Below are positions 1-12,175 of a DNA stretch of 64,000 nucleotides, in pieces; within the stretch, counting starts at the first letter, position 1, and every line of letters starts with the position of its first letter. Both the position numbers and the translations under genes were made by a program. The notes under the pieces are model-generated. The model was not told where the DNA came from, did no database searches, and was given only the letters and a program-made list of their open reading frames with translations. Source of the stretch: Gnetum montanum (Eukaryota > Streptophyta > Gnetopsida > Gnetales > Gnetaceae). The stretch is taken from NCBI GenBank assembly GCA_015680685.1, contig MNCI01003654.1, positions 72,826-136,825 of the forward strand. The letters are read 5' to 3'.

Positions 1-1711
1 TGGTGTTGATTGTTAATGTTTGGTTTTTACCTTTGACTTTTAATGTTGATGCTAAGATATGGTTTTTTCTTTTGGATAAAATAGGCAATGAGTCCATGTC
101 ATCCATTTATCCATACAACTCCATGGTCTCCCTTTGTTTTGGAAATGTACTATCCTTTTATCTAAGCAAACTTATTAATGAATTGGTTGCTTGGTATTCT
201 TCAAACCAAGGAAAGATAAAAATGGATTTTAAAGGATGTGACTTCAAGGGGATTCGACGCATTTGTGCTGGCTATTCTCTTGGGTACTTGGATGTCTTTC
301 CACCATTCTGATATTGACCAATATCAGGAAGTTGACTAAATTAAAGAAGTCTTTGCATGGTGTGGTTCTCGCTCAAAAAAAATGGTGGGAATTCAAAGCA
401 TACCCCTTAGACATAATAAAGAAACATGGGCTACAAGCACTAGTTATAGCACTAGAAAGACAAGTTACCCATGCCTGAAGGTTTCCTCTAACTACAGCCT
501 TTCCTCACTTCCTATTTCTCTATTCTTCTCCTTTTGGAATGGTGGTTGCTTTGTGAAAGCATTCTTGTTGCTTCAGGAGCATGGGTTAGTCAAGTGTGTT
601 GATGCAAGGTCACTTTGATGTGATTAGTTTTAATCTAGATTTGGGCCAAATATTATTAAGTCACCTTAATCACATACTACACAAGGAACTTTACACAACC
701 TTAATTTTGGAATTCCATTCCATTCCATTCTCTCTTTCTGTATTGCTTTCCATATTCCACCTCATTGCCAATTTTATGATTAGTCTATATCTTGGTTGAT
801 GCATTGTTATTCTTTGGTAAATTCTTGTGGGTAAGTTCTTAACCATTGTTTCCATATGACATTCCTAGAGCCTATGGACTCTTTGGTTTGTGGGTTTATC
901 TGGGCATCAGGGGCATGAGCCTGCTTTGGGAAGGGCCCATTGGCATTTCTTTTTGGTGCAATTGTTAACTTCTTTTCCTTAAACATTTCTTGCAATCAAC
1001 TATTTTCCATTTCACCCCATCCATGACATCTATTTTTGTTTTTTGTTTTATTGGCTTTACTATTGTTATTTCTCTCATCTTTCTTGTTGTTTCGTTTTCC
1101 ACTCTATTGCTATCGGAGGTTCGCTCTTAGTCATGGGGGCCTATTGCAAATTTTTCCATTTCATTACTTATCTCACCCCTACACCTTGGGTAGTTATCAG
1201 TTGCAAACCTCTAACCCAGTATCTACCATACCCACAACCTAGCCAATGTGCTTCATATCGAGGCAAGGTATCAATTACATTATACCTTATCTAACCTCGC
1301 TAATTTGTGATCATGTTATGTGTGTAGATGGTGATCACATGAACAATGAACTAGGATATTAGGGAGCACCCAAGATGGATTGGAGCAAAAAGCATTTACG
1401 CAAGGAACAAGCTTGATCATATGGACATGAATGAACAACGTTGTGCACATTTTTGACATTGGCAACACCGTGCTTCCTTTTCTTCTCTCTCTCTGTAAGC
1501 TATCAAATGAGGGTCTAGATGTCATCTATGTATAGTGTTCATCACAATGGTTATGAACACCAATGCTATAATATGTTTGTTGATCCATTCACTGGGTGCT
1601 TTGAGTTTGTCATTCCATGTCACCGTCAGTTATTGTTCAGTTAATAATCTCATACCTTCCTAATATTTTGTAAGGAACTTGAGGATGAGTTTTCATTCAG
1701 TTGTAAGGGCA
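1..1711 (+). mobile_element. Internal, mostly non-coding 3' region of an old Ty3/gypsy element
   Basis: This stretch runs straight into the LTR at 1,712 and I see no conserved protein in it. Two things mark it as retroelement interior. First, positions about 100-790 align with 8,090-8,715 plus 9,535-9,700: shared landmarks are the 'catccatt.atcca' segment, 'acttcaagggga', 'cccttagacataataa' and 'gttacccatgcct'. Second, positions 1,651-1,711 ('cataccttcc' through 'gttttcattcag') align with 17,267-17,345, which lies just upstream of another copy of the same LTR. The short open frames here have no recognisable domain. It is probably the region between integrase and the 3' LTR. Confidence 0.6.
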
Positions 1712-2547
1712 TGATGAATGATGATATCGGACCCACGATATCAGACCCTCGATATTGGGTACATGATATCAGAGGTGCCAAAGTGATATCAGAGCTTGTC
1801 TCATTGCCTATAAATAAGAGACGAGGGCACTTGATTTCACAGTTAGTTTTCTTAGTCCCTTAGCCAAACTCTTGTAGTTTTCCCTTTCTAAAGTTAGTAT
1901 TATTTTTGAGTTTCTGTAGTAGGAGTCATAAAGTGAATGGATCTTTATTCAAGCATTGTGTACCTGAGCACACCTTGTGTCCATAAATAAAGACAAACTT
2001 TGTGACAAACCTTGCAACATTCAGAATAGCTTAATTATTTTATTTAAATGTTATTTACTGTTACTCACTACTCTCATTAATTAATTAATGATATTTTATT
2101 GAATTTTTAATTATCAACAAATTAACACACTCAGTATGACCACTTTGAGCATACATGGAACACTTGTCAACCTAGTAATGACTAACGTTTGGTAATCCTA
2201 GTAGTGTTACACTAGTTCAGGATGTGTCTGGCAAGTGGGAACAGATGTTGGTGTTAGGACTTGTTAGAGCATAGTTGATTAGTGAAATTAAATTAGTTAA
2301 CTCAATTATTTTATTTCTCCATTTCAAGCACTAGGAACATAAAACATAAAAAACATAAAAATCATATACCTCAAGTTTGCTTAACCATGCAATCTTGCCT
2401 TACAAGTAAGCTTGGGAAGACAATGATCGCATAACCCATCCTTGTTCTGTGTAAGCGCATAAGCACTTAATCCTTAGAGTTTGACTAGATCGTGCGTAAA
2501 TGCTTGTATTTGTATGGTTGGGTGTAGGAGTACCTCATCGCTCATCA
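1712..2547 (+). repeat. LTR family A, copy A1 (probable 3' LTR)
   Basis: It starts TGATGAATGATG and ends CGCTCATCA, the termini shared by the other family A copies. It carries a TATA box (TATAAATA, 1,809-1,816) and the conserved block with 'aataaagac' (about 1,985) that ends the transcribed R region in this family. It also has the family signature 'ggtaatcctagtag' and the terminal 'atggttgggtgtaggagtacctc'. Retroelement interior precedes it and no primer-binding site follows, so it is probably a 3' LTR. No matching target duplication is visible. Confidence 0.8.
1723..1795. repeat. GATATC motif array in LTR A1 (about 14-bp period)
   Basis: GATATC or GATATT recurs at about 1,723, 1,737, 1,751, 1,765 and 1,784, mostly 14 bp apart, upstream of the TATA box. 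The same position in LTR A2 carries a related array. Confidence 0.75.
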
Positions 2548-3041
2548 CTTAGTAATAATGTATATAATAAATAATGGTTATATGCATACTTATATACGAA
2601 TAATGTTCAATTATAATATGTGTATATCATATACATATACTAAGACATGTATATATGATATAATAAAATGTGTATACCTAAGAGTATTAGTTTAAATATT
2701 AAATTTGGAGCATTAATTTGAATATTAAATTTGCATTATCTCAAGTAATCATTACTTATCATGTATGTTAACTACATTAAGTGGGAGTGGAAGTTTAAGT
2801 AATCATGTAGTGGAAAATTAAATTAAATTAACCACATAGTGGAAATTAAGTTTATCAATTATATGGTGGTGGGAAGTGAAGAAGCCATGGTTGAGTAGGA
2901 AAGTTGGTTATTTGAATCATGAGAATTGCAAATTTTTCTTGCATTGTATAAAGAGTTACAGTTTGCCTAAAAACACAACATCTTTCAATTTAGTTCTTGA
3001 GCTAGAAATGCAATTGAAGTATTTGTAGTTTGAGATAGATA
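2548..3041. other. AT-rich intergenic DNA, no gene seen
   Basis: A very AT-rich stretch with alternating TATA/CATATA runs (2,560-2,670) and an imperfect tandem of 'ttaaatattaaatttg' (2,691-2,735). I see no coding signal or known repeat. Confidence 0.6.
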
Positions 3042-3572
3042 GTGAGCTTAAAAGACATGGTTGCAAGAAGACCTTTTATTCCATATGTGATTGGCTATTG
3101 CCTGGAGCATGTCATGAGAGCCTTTTGCAAGGTAACTACTCATGGTGCATCATCTAAAAGTCCATTCTTACTTTGGCTTTTGAATGAATTTAGCTTTCTC
3201 ATTAGTGGTCACTCCATCCATTCGAATGTTTGTGGTAATTTTCACCAATGCATGAAAAAAGTTGAACACCAAGGAGAGTCTAATCAAGATGATTCTTGGA
3301 TAGAAGCTTTTGAATCTCAAAATATGAAAGAGACTAGTTGGGAGGAGCAACATAATCTAGTAGCCAAAGAGTTGGATGAAAAAGAGATGAAGATAGTTTT
3401 TGGAAACAATGGTGAAGTAGATGAAGTTGAAGCTTCAATGAGGCAAGGAGAAGAAAGAAGAGCATTCATCACCATGGAAATTGAATATGAAAGAACTAAC
3501 AACATGAGGATACCTCCCTCCTATAAAAGAGTTTATATAAGACAATGTTTGTATAATTTCCTAATTTTATAG
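3042..3572 (+). CDS. Open frame of 176 codons, unrecognised
   Basis: An uninterrupted frame in an otherwise gene-free region. The product is unfamiliar. The first 60 residues are mildly hydrophobic and Cys/His-containing, while residues 65-150 are hydrophilic and Glu/Lys-rich and could form a helix. I see no signal peptide, catalytic motif or zinc finger. Codon use is AT-rich like the surroundings, and neighbouring DNA is retroelement debris, so this may be a chance frame or part of a decayed element. Only its length supports it as a gene. Confidence 0.18.
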   Translation: MSLKDMVARRPFIPYVIGYCLEHVMRAFCKVTTHGASSKSPFLLWLLNEFSFLISGHSIHSNVCGNFHQCMKKVEHQGESNQDDSWIEAFESQNMKETSWEEQHNLVAKELDEKEMKIVFGNNGEVDEVEASMRQGEERRAFITMEIEYERTNNMRIPPSYKRVYIRQCLYNFLIL

Positions 3573-4121
3573 TGGTGAAGTTTTTATACCATCAAACCCT
3601 GAGTTTGGTGGAAATTTTCCTCAAAATATATTTGTGGTTTTTGTAAAAATGTTTAATAAATTCTTGTTTTGGTGATTATTTAGTTGGTGTGCATTAATGA
3701 ATGATCTTAAATATTTTAAGTCTTTAAGGAATTTAAGAAATGGAAAATAAATATTGATACATTTTTTACCATTTTTATGGCACAATGATTGTTCTTGCTA
3801 TAACAAATAGGCCCTGAGAACTTGATGAAGTTACGTTATGTTGGTTTCCTCAAGCATTTGAAACTAGCTTGGTAAATACATTGGACAAGGCAAAGATTTT
3901 GAATGTGTTTTTAATAAAAAAAATTGGAGGAGAATATTGAGTGTGATCCTTTTATGTGAGGGATATAACAGTTCATATTTGATAATATATGTAGCTAGAT
4001 GGCATATATCTAAATTATAGAATTGTTAAACCTAGTACCCTTAAATAATGCAATTTTGTAAATATTTTATTTGGTACAAAGTGATCACGTGTTACTCCAT
4101 CTAAACACTCAAGCAGAAATT
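3573..4121. other. No feature recognised
   Basis: AT-rich DNA with stops in all frames and no repeat match noticed elsewhere in the window. Confidence 0.5.
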
Positions 4122-4585
4122 AGCGGCCATAGTGCTTGATGCTGGTTCAAGCTCAAGCACCTTATGAAGACATCCTCTAATGATTACGTCGCCATGGATC
4201 TGCTGGCCTTGGGAAATGAACCTTCGTATCCCCAAGAAATTTTATCCTTGGAGGAGTGATATTGGTGGGGCACAACCTAGATGGCTTAAGCATGGTTCAT
4301 GCGTTTGGAAAATTTGGTGCTAGGGTTGTAGTGGCCATGTACATCGGAGCACTAATGTATCCGTCAAGTCTAAAAGTCCCTCAATGGCTTCTCCTAGGAA
4401 CATACCATGGGAACAGTTTTCATGGAGCATAGCTGACAAGGCCAAGGGAGTTACAGGTCTATGGGAAATACAAGTGTCAAGAGAATTCCTAAAATTTAGG
4501 AAAGATAGGATCATCTTAGAAAACATATCATAAGATATGGAGCATTTTGCTTCCTCACTTAATGTTGACCACTTCAGTGGATGAA
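4122..4585 (+). pseudogene. Methylesterase (MES/SABP2-type alpha/beta hydrolase) pseudogene
   Basis: Shifting between frames gives a recognisable plant methylesterase. Near 4,122-4,205 it reads 'CWFKLKHLM' followed by 'MDLLALG', matching the region after the HGAW motif; the Trp of that motif is now a TGA. Near 4,257-4,345 it reads 'VILVGHNLDGLS' and then 'FGKFGARVVVAM', equivalent to the family's VGHSxGG nucleophile elbow, with the catalytic Ser replaced by Asn. Near 4,475-4,560 'FRKDRIILENIS' then 'FASSL' resembles the family's C-terminal half. Functional members hydrolyse methyl esters such as methyl salicylate or methyl jasmonate. The lost nucleophile, stops and frameshifts make it non-functional. 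I found no start or C-terminal catalytic His. The lack of visible introns could mean a processed or transposed copy. Confidence 0.6.
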
Positions 4586-5549
4586 GCAATGAAGATATGA
4601 GAGCATTGTTAAGTTGTTAATTACCAAGTTACTAGGCATGCTAGATTCTCATAGCTAGGGATCACTATTGAATAAAATTTTATGGAAGTAATATCCATTT
4701 CATGGACACACACACTCATTTTAGTGCTTCCTTTGCAAATTAATTCTCCCAAATTCATTACTTTCACAACCATCAATAATCGCACATTTGCCCAAAAATC
4801 CTTAGCGGCCTTTACCTTGTAAGAGCTTTACCAAAGGATAACCTCATTGTTGTATGTCGATTTTTCAATGAAGGACATCATGAAGAAGCATGTCAAATTT
4901 GTGTAGAGACATGGTGGCTGATTACCTATCAACAATGGTGCTCACACTGGTAGTAAAGTTAGTGCCATTTGTTTTTCATTCCTTCATGTTGCAGAATGGC
5001 ATTGTGAAAATTTAATCTAGAACAATGCATCATTGTGGCAATGATGGAGGTAGAAATGGAGTTGTAAACAAGTGGTTGCTACTCTACGAAGGCACGTAGT
5101 GCCAACAAGGCATATTATAATCATAGCACATTACGTTTGTTAGTTGGCAATTCAGATGATCACGTTTATCACTTGCAGTTACCACTTTCATCAACACCCA
5201 TGTTATTTTTTCTATGTTATTATTATTTTATATTTTATGCATTCATACCAAATTTTTGATATTAAATTGTTATAAGATTATCAAAAATTGAAATCATAGA
5301 ATAAAACAATGATAAAAAGAAGAATAAAATAAAATAATTAAATTTGGTAAATGAAATTTAAATTAAAGGGAACATTTTTTTGCTCCATATGTAATCAACA
5401 ATAGATTAGCTATCTTGTATTTATATTCAGGTAACCTAGAATTGAAGAAGGAACCTAGAATTGGAGCTATTTCTTCTTTAAAACCTTGTTTCACCATCTT
5501 GAACATGTTGAACATAAACTATGTCCACTCCATAGGAAGATCTATAATA
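4586..5549. other. No gene recognised; AT-rich
   Basis: Stops occur in all frames. The stretch 5,200-5,350 is especially A/T-rich. It may contain the decayed 3' part of the methylesterase relic, but I could not align it. Confidence 0.4.
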
Positions 5550-6934
5550 GGGGTTGATGAGACAAAAATGATGAGCTCATATTAAGGATAAAGCCTCAAG
5601 AATATTAAGAAAAATAAAATAAAATATTTGTAAGTTAGTTGTAGGGAAGGACACTTGCCAACTATGGCTTAAATTTTTCATAACTTCTTATGGAAGTTAT
5701 AACTTCTTAGGGTGGTTATGAATTAATTTCCTAGATATTTGTAACAGCCCTTAACTTCTCATGATGATTGTAACTACCCTAAGGCCACTATAAAAAGGGC
5801 TTCAAAGATAGGATTATGCAGGGAATTGGAGGGAAGATCCAAAAGAATATTGACGATTGTAAAGAACAATTGTTAAAGGAATCAATTCAACTGCATTTTT
5901 TTAATCCTGTGAGTTCTTTTCTTTTCATTTTGTTTTAGTTGCTTAGCTAATGGTTTAGATAGTATCATTCTTAGCATTTAATTTTGGGATTTTCTAGGTT
6001 GCTTTTATAGTTCTATTTTTGCACAATGCAAGACTTCTATTAGGTTTGCCATATAAGAGCTTATGTTGTCTTAGAAAAGCATCTTGAGAAATTTAATAGT
6101 AATGTCTTATAGAAATTACCTGTTTGAGTCTAGATAATCTAGAAAATCTTTAATACTTTGAGATGACTAAAATAACTTCATTTTTAAAAGTTTATTGCCT
6201 TAATATTTTAATCTTGAAATTGTAAATTTTTTTTGAAAGCTCTATTGTTTACAATTATTAACTAGCCAAATAAAAGCTTGTACATTATCATTTACAAAGC
6301 ATTTTGGTAGTTAAATAAGAATGTCTTTTATGAAGTTGCTTGTTGAGCTCAGAAGGTTTGAATGATTTGTAATATTTAGATTGAATTGGAATAGATTTAT
6401 TGTGAATTTTTTCCTCATGTCAATTTATCTCGTTTAAATGTTTGAGATTTCACACAAATCTACTTTCTTTTCTTTTCTCTTTCTAAAATCCATTGACTCT
6501 TGCTCTATTTCAAGTTTTCTTAAGAAATTTTCTCTCTAGGGAAAATTAGGAGTAGATTGGTGTACTTAAGCATTTTTGTGAAATTTTATTTGTTTTAAGT
6601 AACATATTATAGTGACTATATAGACTAAGTGACTTGAAAAAATAGGAATCTTCAATGACTCACAATGTTTGAAGAGGTTAGCTAAATTTCTATTACAATA
6701 GTTAGTTACAGTTTCATACACAAACCCAACCATTTCAACAATCATAATAGTACCTACACATTCACATTTAGTTTGTTTTATAACCATTGAGTTTATTTGG
6801 AGGTATCTAGGCCTTGGTGTTGTCAGAGACTAGCAAGCACCTAAAACTTGTTTGATGAAACACCTTCATTTCCCATGGCCCTAAAGTTGCGCAATTAGAG
6901 GCCAAACATTGGCGATCCCAAATAGTTGCCAACA
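5550..6934 (+). repeat. LTR family B, copy B1 (relic, left edge uncertain)
   Basis: From about 5,640 to 6,934 this aligns collinearly with 42,290-43,762. Shared landmarks are 'acacttg', 'gtgagtt', 'ttgcttagctaatggtttagatagtatcat', 'aattaggagtagat' and 'gagtttatttggaggtatc'. Both copies end in GCCAACA. The left edge is taken from the shared 'aaaataaaataaaatat' block (about 5,610) and could be off by tens of bases. No clear target duplication was found, so it could be solo or truncated. Confidence 0.65.
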
Positions 6935-7086
6935 ATATGTCACAACCAACAATGTAGGAAGGATTGGCACCACAAGCTTAATGGAAGAATGCCACTTGTG
7001 CTATGAACATACAAGTAAATGATAATGTCAGTAGATCTCAGTAAAAGTCTTGAAAATGTCCTGTCTTTAGAATAGGTCTCATATAT

Positions 7087-7575
7087 GTGAATAAAACTCA
7101 TAGAACTATTGGCTCATTAGAACTAGCACAAGGCCAATCTAGTGCAACATCCTTCCTCACAAAAACAATGTCTCCTAATCCTATGCAAAAGCTAACAACC
7201 ATCATTGCTCCAATACAAAACGTAAAAGATGAACTTATCATTATGAAGAGACAAGAATTTCCATGCATTATTAATAATGATAAAGGGTGTAGTTGTGGGC
7301 TGAAGGTTCAAAGTATTAACATGATCCCTATACCAACCCACAACAAACATAAGGAACAAGTGTGTGTGCAAAACCAAGTCTACACAATAGCCACTAAACC
7401 AAAAGACACCCAATGGCTTGAAAATGAGAATATAAAACCCTTCAAAAGATGCATGGAAACATCCAATCCACTTATTAGTTCTTGTCCTAAGAAAATGAAC
7501 CAAATAGAAAATTTAGAGATAACATCTTACACTTTGACTATACACCAAAAGAAGACATTAAACAAGAAGACATAA
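7087..7575 (+). pseudogene. Ty3/gypsy pol fragment between protease and RT
   Basis: A 162-codon open frame whose middle matches the outer element's region downstream of protease at about 39,430-39,650. The landmark is a Cys-rich segment 'DKGCSCGLK', then 'QVCVQNQVYTIAT' and 'DTQWL'; at 39,560-39,625 the equivalent reads 'AVAT' then 'GTQWL'. This linker has no enzymatic motif. The RT, RNase H and integrase expected downstream are absent, because the sequence passes directly to the post-integrase non-coding region by 7,790, implying a large internal deletion. The fragment is closer to open than its counterpart, but there is no sign of expression. Confidence 0.5.
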
Positions 7576-8715
7576 GAACTAAGATAAAAAATAAACAAGA
7601 AAACATGTCTGGACCCCATAAAAAGAAAACGTCTTCTAGTCTAGCTAAAGATATGTCTCCAAATGATTGAAATGTGATTATCATCACTGTTAAATGTGCT
7701 ACCAAGCAAAAATTAAATCATTAAAGATGATAAATGGTAAATTTATGGTATATAACAAAGGGAATGTGTGGTCCATTTTCCAAATGCATCCCATGAGTTT
7801 AGTTTTGGGGGAGATTGCTTCATCTTGAATCAAGAACTAATAAGTGCATTTTCACTTTTTTGTTTTACAATTTTTTAGCCTTTTCCTATTTCTTCAAGAA
7901 TTTTCTAATTCTTAATATGTTTTCCATTTCTTGTTATTTTTCTTTTCTTTATAATTTTCTCTTTTATTGAGTCATTTCCTTTATTTTTTATGAATGCCTA
8001 CTATGTCTTTATTAATAAAAATATTGTTGATCATGATGTAGAAGTTAATACGATGTGTTGGATCTTTGTTCTATGCTATCAAGATGATTAGGTAAATAAT
8101 TGTGTAAAGTAGTGAGACCACATCATCCATTCATCCAATTCTTTAAATTAAAGGTTTTTATCATGAAAATAATATGGTAATTCTTACATGAAACTAAAAT
8201 TAACTAATGATTGTTGTACCTTGGATAAAGGAGGAAAAGATGAAGTGGAAATGGCAAAGGGTGTTACTTCAAGGGGATTTGTTGGGTTTTCTTCTTAACT
8301 TCCTTCTAGGGTCCTATGACTCATCATGAAACATATCATTACTCCTACCATCATTCAATAAAAATGAACCATGTCTTTACATAGTGTGATTCCCAATAAA
8401 AAAAGAAAGAAGAGAGAGAAAAAACAAAAACAAAATAAAAGAAAAAAAAAAGAGAAGAGAAAAAAAAATAATTTTCATTCAAAGCACATCCCTTAGACAT
8501 AATAATGGGCTACAAACACTAGCTATGGGGTTGGAAAGACATGTTACCCATGCCTAAAAGTACCCCTCTAACTAATGACCTTCCTTCCTTTCTTGTTTTC
8601 TTTTTTTCTCTTTTTGGAGTGATGTTCAGTCTTTGTGGTTGTTATGAGCTCATGATGGTTGGTAAGAAGGAACACATCAATGTGAGGCCACTATTAATGG
8701 TATGGACTTGGTCTA
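7576..8715 (+). mobile_element. Retroelement 3' non-coding interior
   Basis: The T-rich stretch 7,790-8,030 aligns with 63,795-64,000 of the outer element, and 8,090-8,715 aligns with about 100-630. It holds an A/G-rich run at 8,398-8,470. No coding signal. Its continuation is split by the solo LTR at 8,716 and resumes at 9,535. Confidence 0.55.
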
Positions 8716-9534
8716 TGATGGGACGCAATATCACATGGGCCGCGATATTGCGTACGCGATATCGCGTCTTTCCCTACGATATCGCGTACACGATATCGCA
8801 GTCCGTCGCCAGTTCTATAAATAAGAGGTGGCTCTCCCTTGTTTCTCCATCTAGATCTAGACCTTAGCCAAACGCTTGCCATTTTTCCATTCCAAAGTTA
8901 GAATAATTTCTATGTGCCCGCAGTAGGAGTCCCAAAGTGAGCGGATCTTTATTCGAGCAATTTTGTACCTGAGCACACAATTGTGTATGGCAATAAAGAC
9001 AAAATTTTGGATAAACCTTGCAGTGCATGGACTAAGCTAAATATGACTTTAATTATTGTTAATTTTTTAAATGCTTTATTAGTTAATTAAATCTCTCTCA
9101 ACCCTTAACTCCTAGTTAAGTGCATTCAGTACAACCGCTTTGAGCATGTGCGTTACGCTTGGTAATCCCAGTAACGAATAGCGTTTGGTAATCCCAGCAG
9201 CATTGCATTGGTTTAGGGTGTGAAACGGCAAGTGGGAATGGATACTGGTGCTAGGGTAATTAAGGCTTAGTTAGTTAAAGTTAGTTACTTAGTCTCTTCA
9301 CCCTTTCCCTCATTAGCATAGGCAATAAAAGAGAAAAGATATAAAAATCACATACCTCAAACTCACTTAACCATACAACCATGACAAATACAAGTGAGTT
9401 TGGGAGGACAACGACTAATTAACCTTAGGTGTTCCATAAGGTGTGTAGGCACTTAGTCTGCAGAGTTTGACCGGATCACGCGTGTAACACTCGTATTCGT
9501 ATGGTTGAGTGTAGGGGTACCTCTCCACTCATCA
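8716..9534 (+). repeat. LTR family A, copy A2: solo LTR with target duplication
   Basis: It begins TGATGGGACGC and ends CCACTCATCA, with TATAAATA at 8,816-8,823 and 'ggcaataaagac' near 8,990. It is flanked by GTCTA (8,711-8,715) and ATCTA (9,535-9,539), a 5-bp target duplication with one transition. Sequence on both sides aligns continuously with 560-790, where no LTR is present, giving the unoccupied site. No interior sequence remains, which indicates LTR-LTR recombination. Confidence 0.85.
8724..8800. repeat. GCGATATCGC palindrome cluster in LTR A2
   Basis: Five copies of a GATATC-centred palindrome (caatatca, GCGATATTGC, GCGATATCGC, ACGATATCGCG, ACGATATCGCA), spaced roughly 14-20 bp, just upstream of the TATA box. 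CpG-rich compared with its surroundings. Confidence 0.8.
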
Positions 9535-12175
9535 ATCTAAAACTGGGATGGATAGGTATGATGATCATCTTAATCACAATTGACACAAAGAACCTATTGC
9601 GGACATGGTTAAGTATCTTACATTCTAATCTCTGCAATCCCTTCTCATCCCATTATTCACCTCACTGCTGTATGCGATTATGATCTACATCTTACAAAGG
9701 CATGATCTACATTTAACTTCTAAGGTATCCATAAACAACTACAGAAGTGGTTATGGAGGGGCATTATGGCAGAAGCTTACTTTGGGGAGGACCCACTTGC
9801 ATAACTTTTGTTGATCATGACTCTGAACCAAACCTCACATCTTCAAGAACATCATTGATTACTTTTCTAAATTTATGCATGATTTTGCAATCAACTTCTT
9901 ATCAATTTCACGTTATTGTTAATGCTTTTATATGAAAATTCAAAATTTCTTGGCCATCTTATGAACTAGACCTTTGGTTTTAATTACTCGAAAACATGTG
10001 TGCTTCTATAGTTAAGCTCATTTATCATGGGGGGGAGGGGGGTGTGGGTGTTGTTTGGGGGTGTGTTAAGGATGTACTTTTTGAAATTTTTCTAACACCC
10101 CATTTTCAAATAGTATGATAAGTAATAGTAAAAAGAATCAAAATAACTTAAACAACTTAATGATTTAGTTATCTTAGAGCCTTGGGAAACATTATTATAA
10201 AATCATCTTGAGCTTACATGCTATATTTCTTCTGAATTTTGAGCTAAATAAGGATTTTTTTTTGAATTTTGAGCTAACTAAGGATTTTGAAAGGGTTAAT
10301 TATTAATGAAAATTTATCAAAACTAATGTTGATCCTTTGGTGATTTCAAATGATGCCAAATGGAATCCCTAAGGTTGAAGGTCTTGTAAAAAGCAAAGGA
10401 AACAAAGCTAAGGAACAATAGAGGATATGCCCATGGACAAATAGTAGCACATACAAGGATTAAAGCTCAAACATCACATGTTTGCTAGACCCATGGGATG
10501 ATGAGGAGAAAATTTAGTCCATCTCTCAAAAATGTTTTGCATAAAAGAGAAGCATCAACATTACAATCCAGTTGGAAAGTCTACCACCATTAACGACAAC
10601 AAGAAGATCTATCTTTAGTAGATTTTTTAATACCTTTGTAATTTTACAAAATTTGATGTCTGTCCAATCTTTTTATCATTTTGTAATACATCCACTTGAA
10701 TAAAATTTTGTAACATGATACTTTAGTTTTGTAATGACTACAAATATAGTCTTGGTCACCCCACAATTTTTGTAATGAAACTTCGTCCATTTATATATTA
10801 CTTGAAAATAAGTTTAACCCTTTTACATTATAACTCTTAACCCATTAAACCCGAGGCTAAAAATTCATTGTAAAATGTGAAGATTGTAATCCAAGAGATG
10901 CAATTTTACATACTTTAGCTTTTTGGGCTAAAAAATGCTTCATAAGTGACCAAAGCCTTAACCCTCAAATGGAAAAAGTCATATTATGTCCATATTTGGG
11001 CTTGGGGGAAGGGTCAAAAATGCCATTTGGGATGCCAAAATTACCATTTTGATGGGGCTTTATAGGGGGTATAACTTTTGCTACGTTGGAAACACTATGA
11101 AAGGTGTAACATCACCCATGCCTAGTGTTGGAAGGTATAACTCTTGCCCTCCAGTCTTGCTATTACATCCCCCAATGTTGCACCTTCCCCATCCCCTCAC
11201 CCCCAACATAGCTTAACACTTCAACATTGCTCCAACTCTAGCGTTAATCTTGCAGGTCCAACGTTACTATTGGAAGGTCCATTGTGCATGAAGGAAGCTA
11301 GTGTGGAAAAAATTCTTGTTTACTATTTTTTGTAAACAAAATGATTTTAACACCATGGGGACATCAAAACTTACCATACATAGTAACCTTCCTAGATTTG
11401 GACACATACAACACCTATACATGGCAATAATCTATCAACAATTAGGTAGAAATTTGTTGCCAAATTTATGGCCAAAACCCTATAAAAACTAAGCCCTAAC
11501 ACCATGCAAAGGTTCCACTTTTTTTTCACACTTAGCCATATTCTTACATCCAAGAGCTTTGGAGAATTGGCAAAGCCAAAGCTTTTGAGGAATCCCTAGT
11601 GTGGAATCCATAGCCATTGCAACCATTATTTTACACCCCTGAGATTGTGTGGCATTTTGGCAGCAATGTTAAGCAACCTAGACATCAAGACTCTCATCGT
11701 GACTCTTGTTTGTAGTTCAAAACCCCCACATATCTCACCCCCTTGCACCACCAATGCTACAAATCTGGTGAGGATTGCAATAAGGTTTCATATTTTTGTG
11801 AGTTGTGGAGCATTTGGATCATGGAGCTGATTGTGGCGCCCAAGGCTACTAGCTTTAATGGATTCCAAACCCTTGTGAAGTGAACCCCCCTTCTTTCTCA
11901 GGCACCCTTGTACACATTTCTGAACTCTCTTTATTTTTGTAATAAAGTTTATTGTGTAAGTTAATTTACATTTCTTATATTTCATGCATTATTTTATATC
12001 AAATCTTCTTCATTTTCATTTTTGTATTACCCCCATTGACATTTTGTAGGTCCCTTGGTGATCGGCAAGACTGTCTAGGGTTTCTTGAATCTTATTTTTC
12101 ATAGAGGCCCTTGGGGTTTGGGGTTAAAGCTATGCCGCCTAGAATTTTCAGCTTTTGGCAATCCAACTTTTTGGG
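9535..12175. other. Retroelement remnant and unassigned DNA
   Basis: 9,535 to about 9,700 continues the retroelement interior interrupted by LTR A2. Beyond that I recognise no gene. Notable items are a G-rich run at 10,030-10,060, a tandem 'gaattttgagctaa' at 10,235-10,280, and many short frames without domains in 10,980-11,990. The C-rich, T-rich stretch near 11,880-12,050 may be part of an unidentified LTR. Confidence 0.4.

Noticed and set aside
1712-2547. Target duplication around LTR A1
   Set aside because: Flanks GGGCA and CTTAG do not match, and interior sequence precedes it, as for a 3' LTR.
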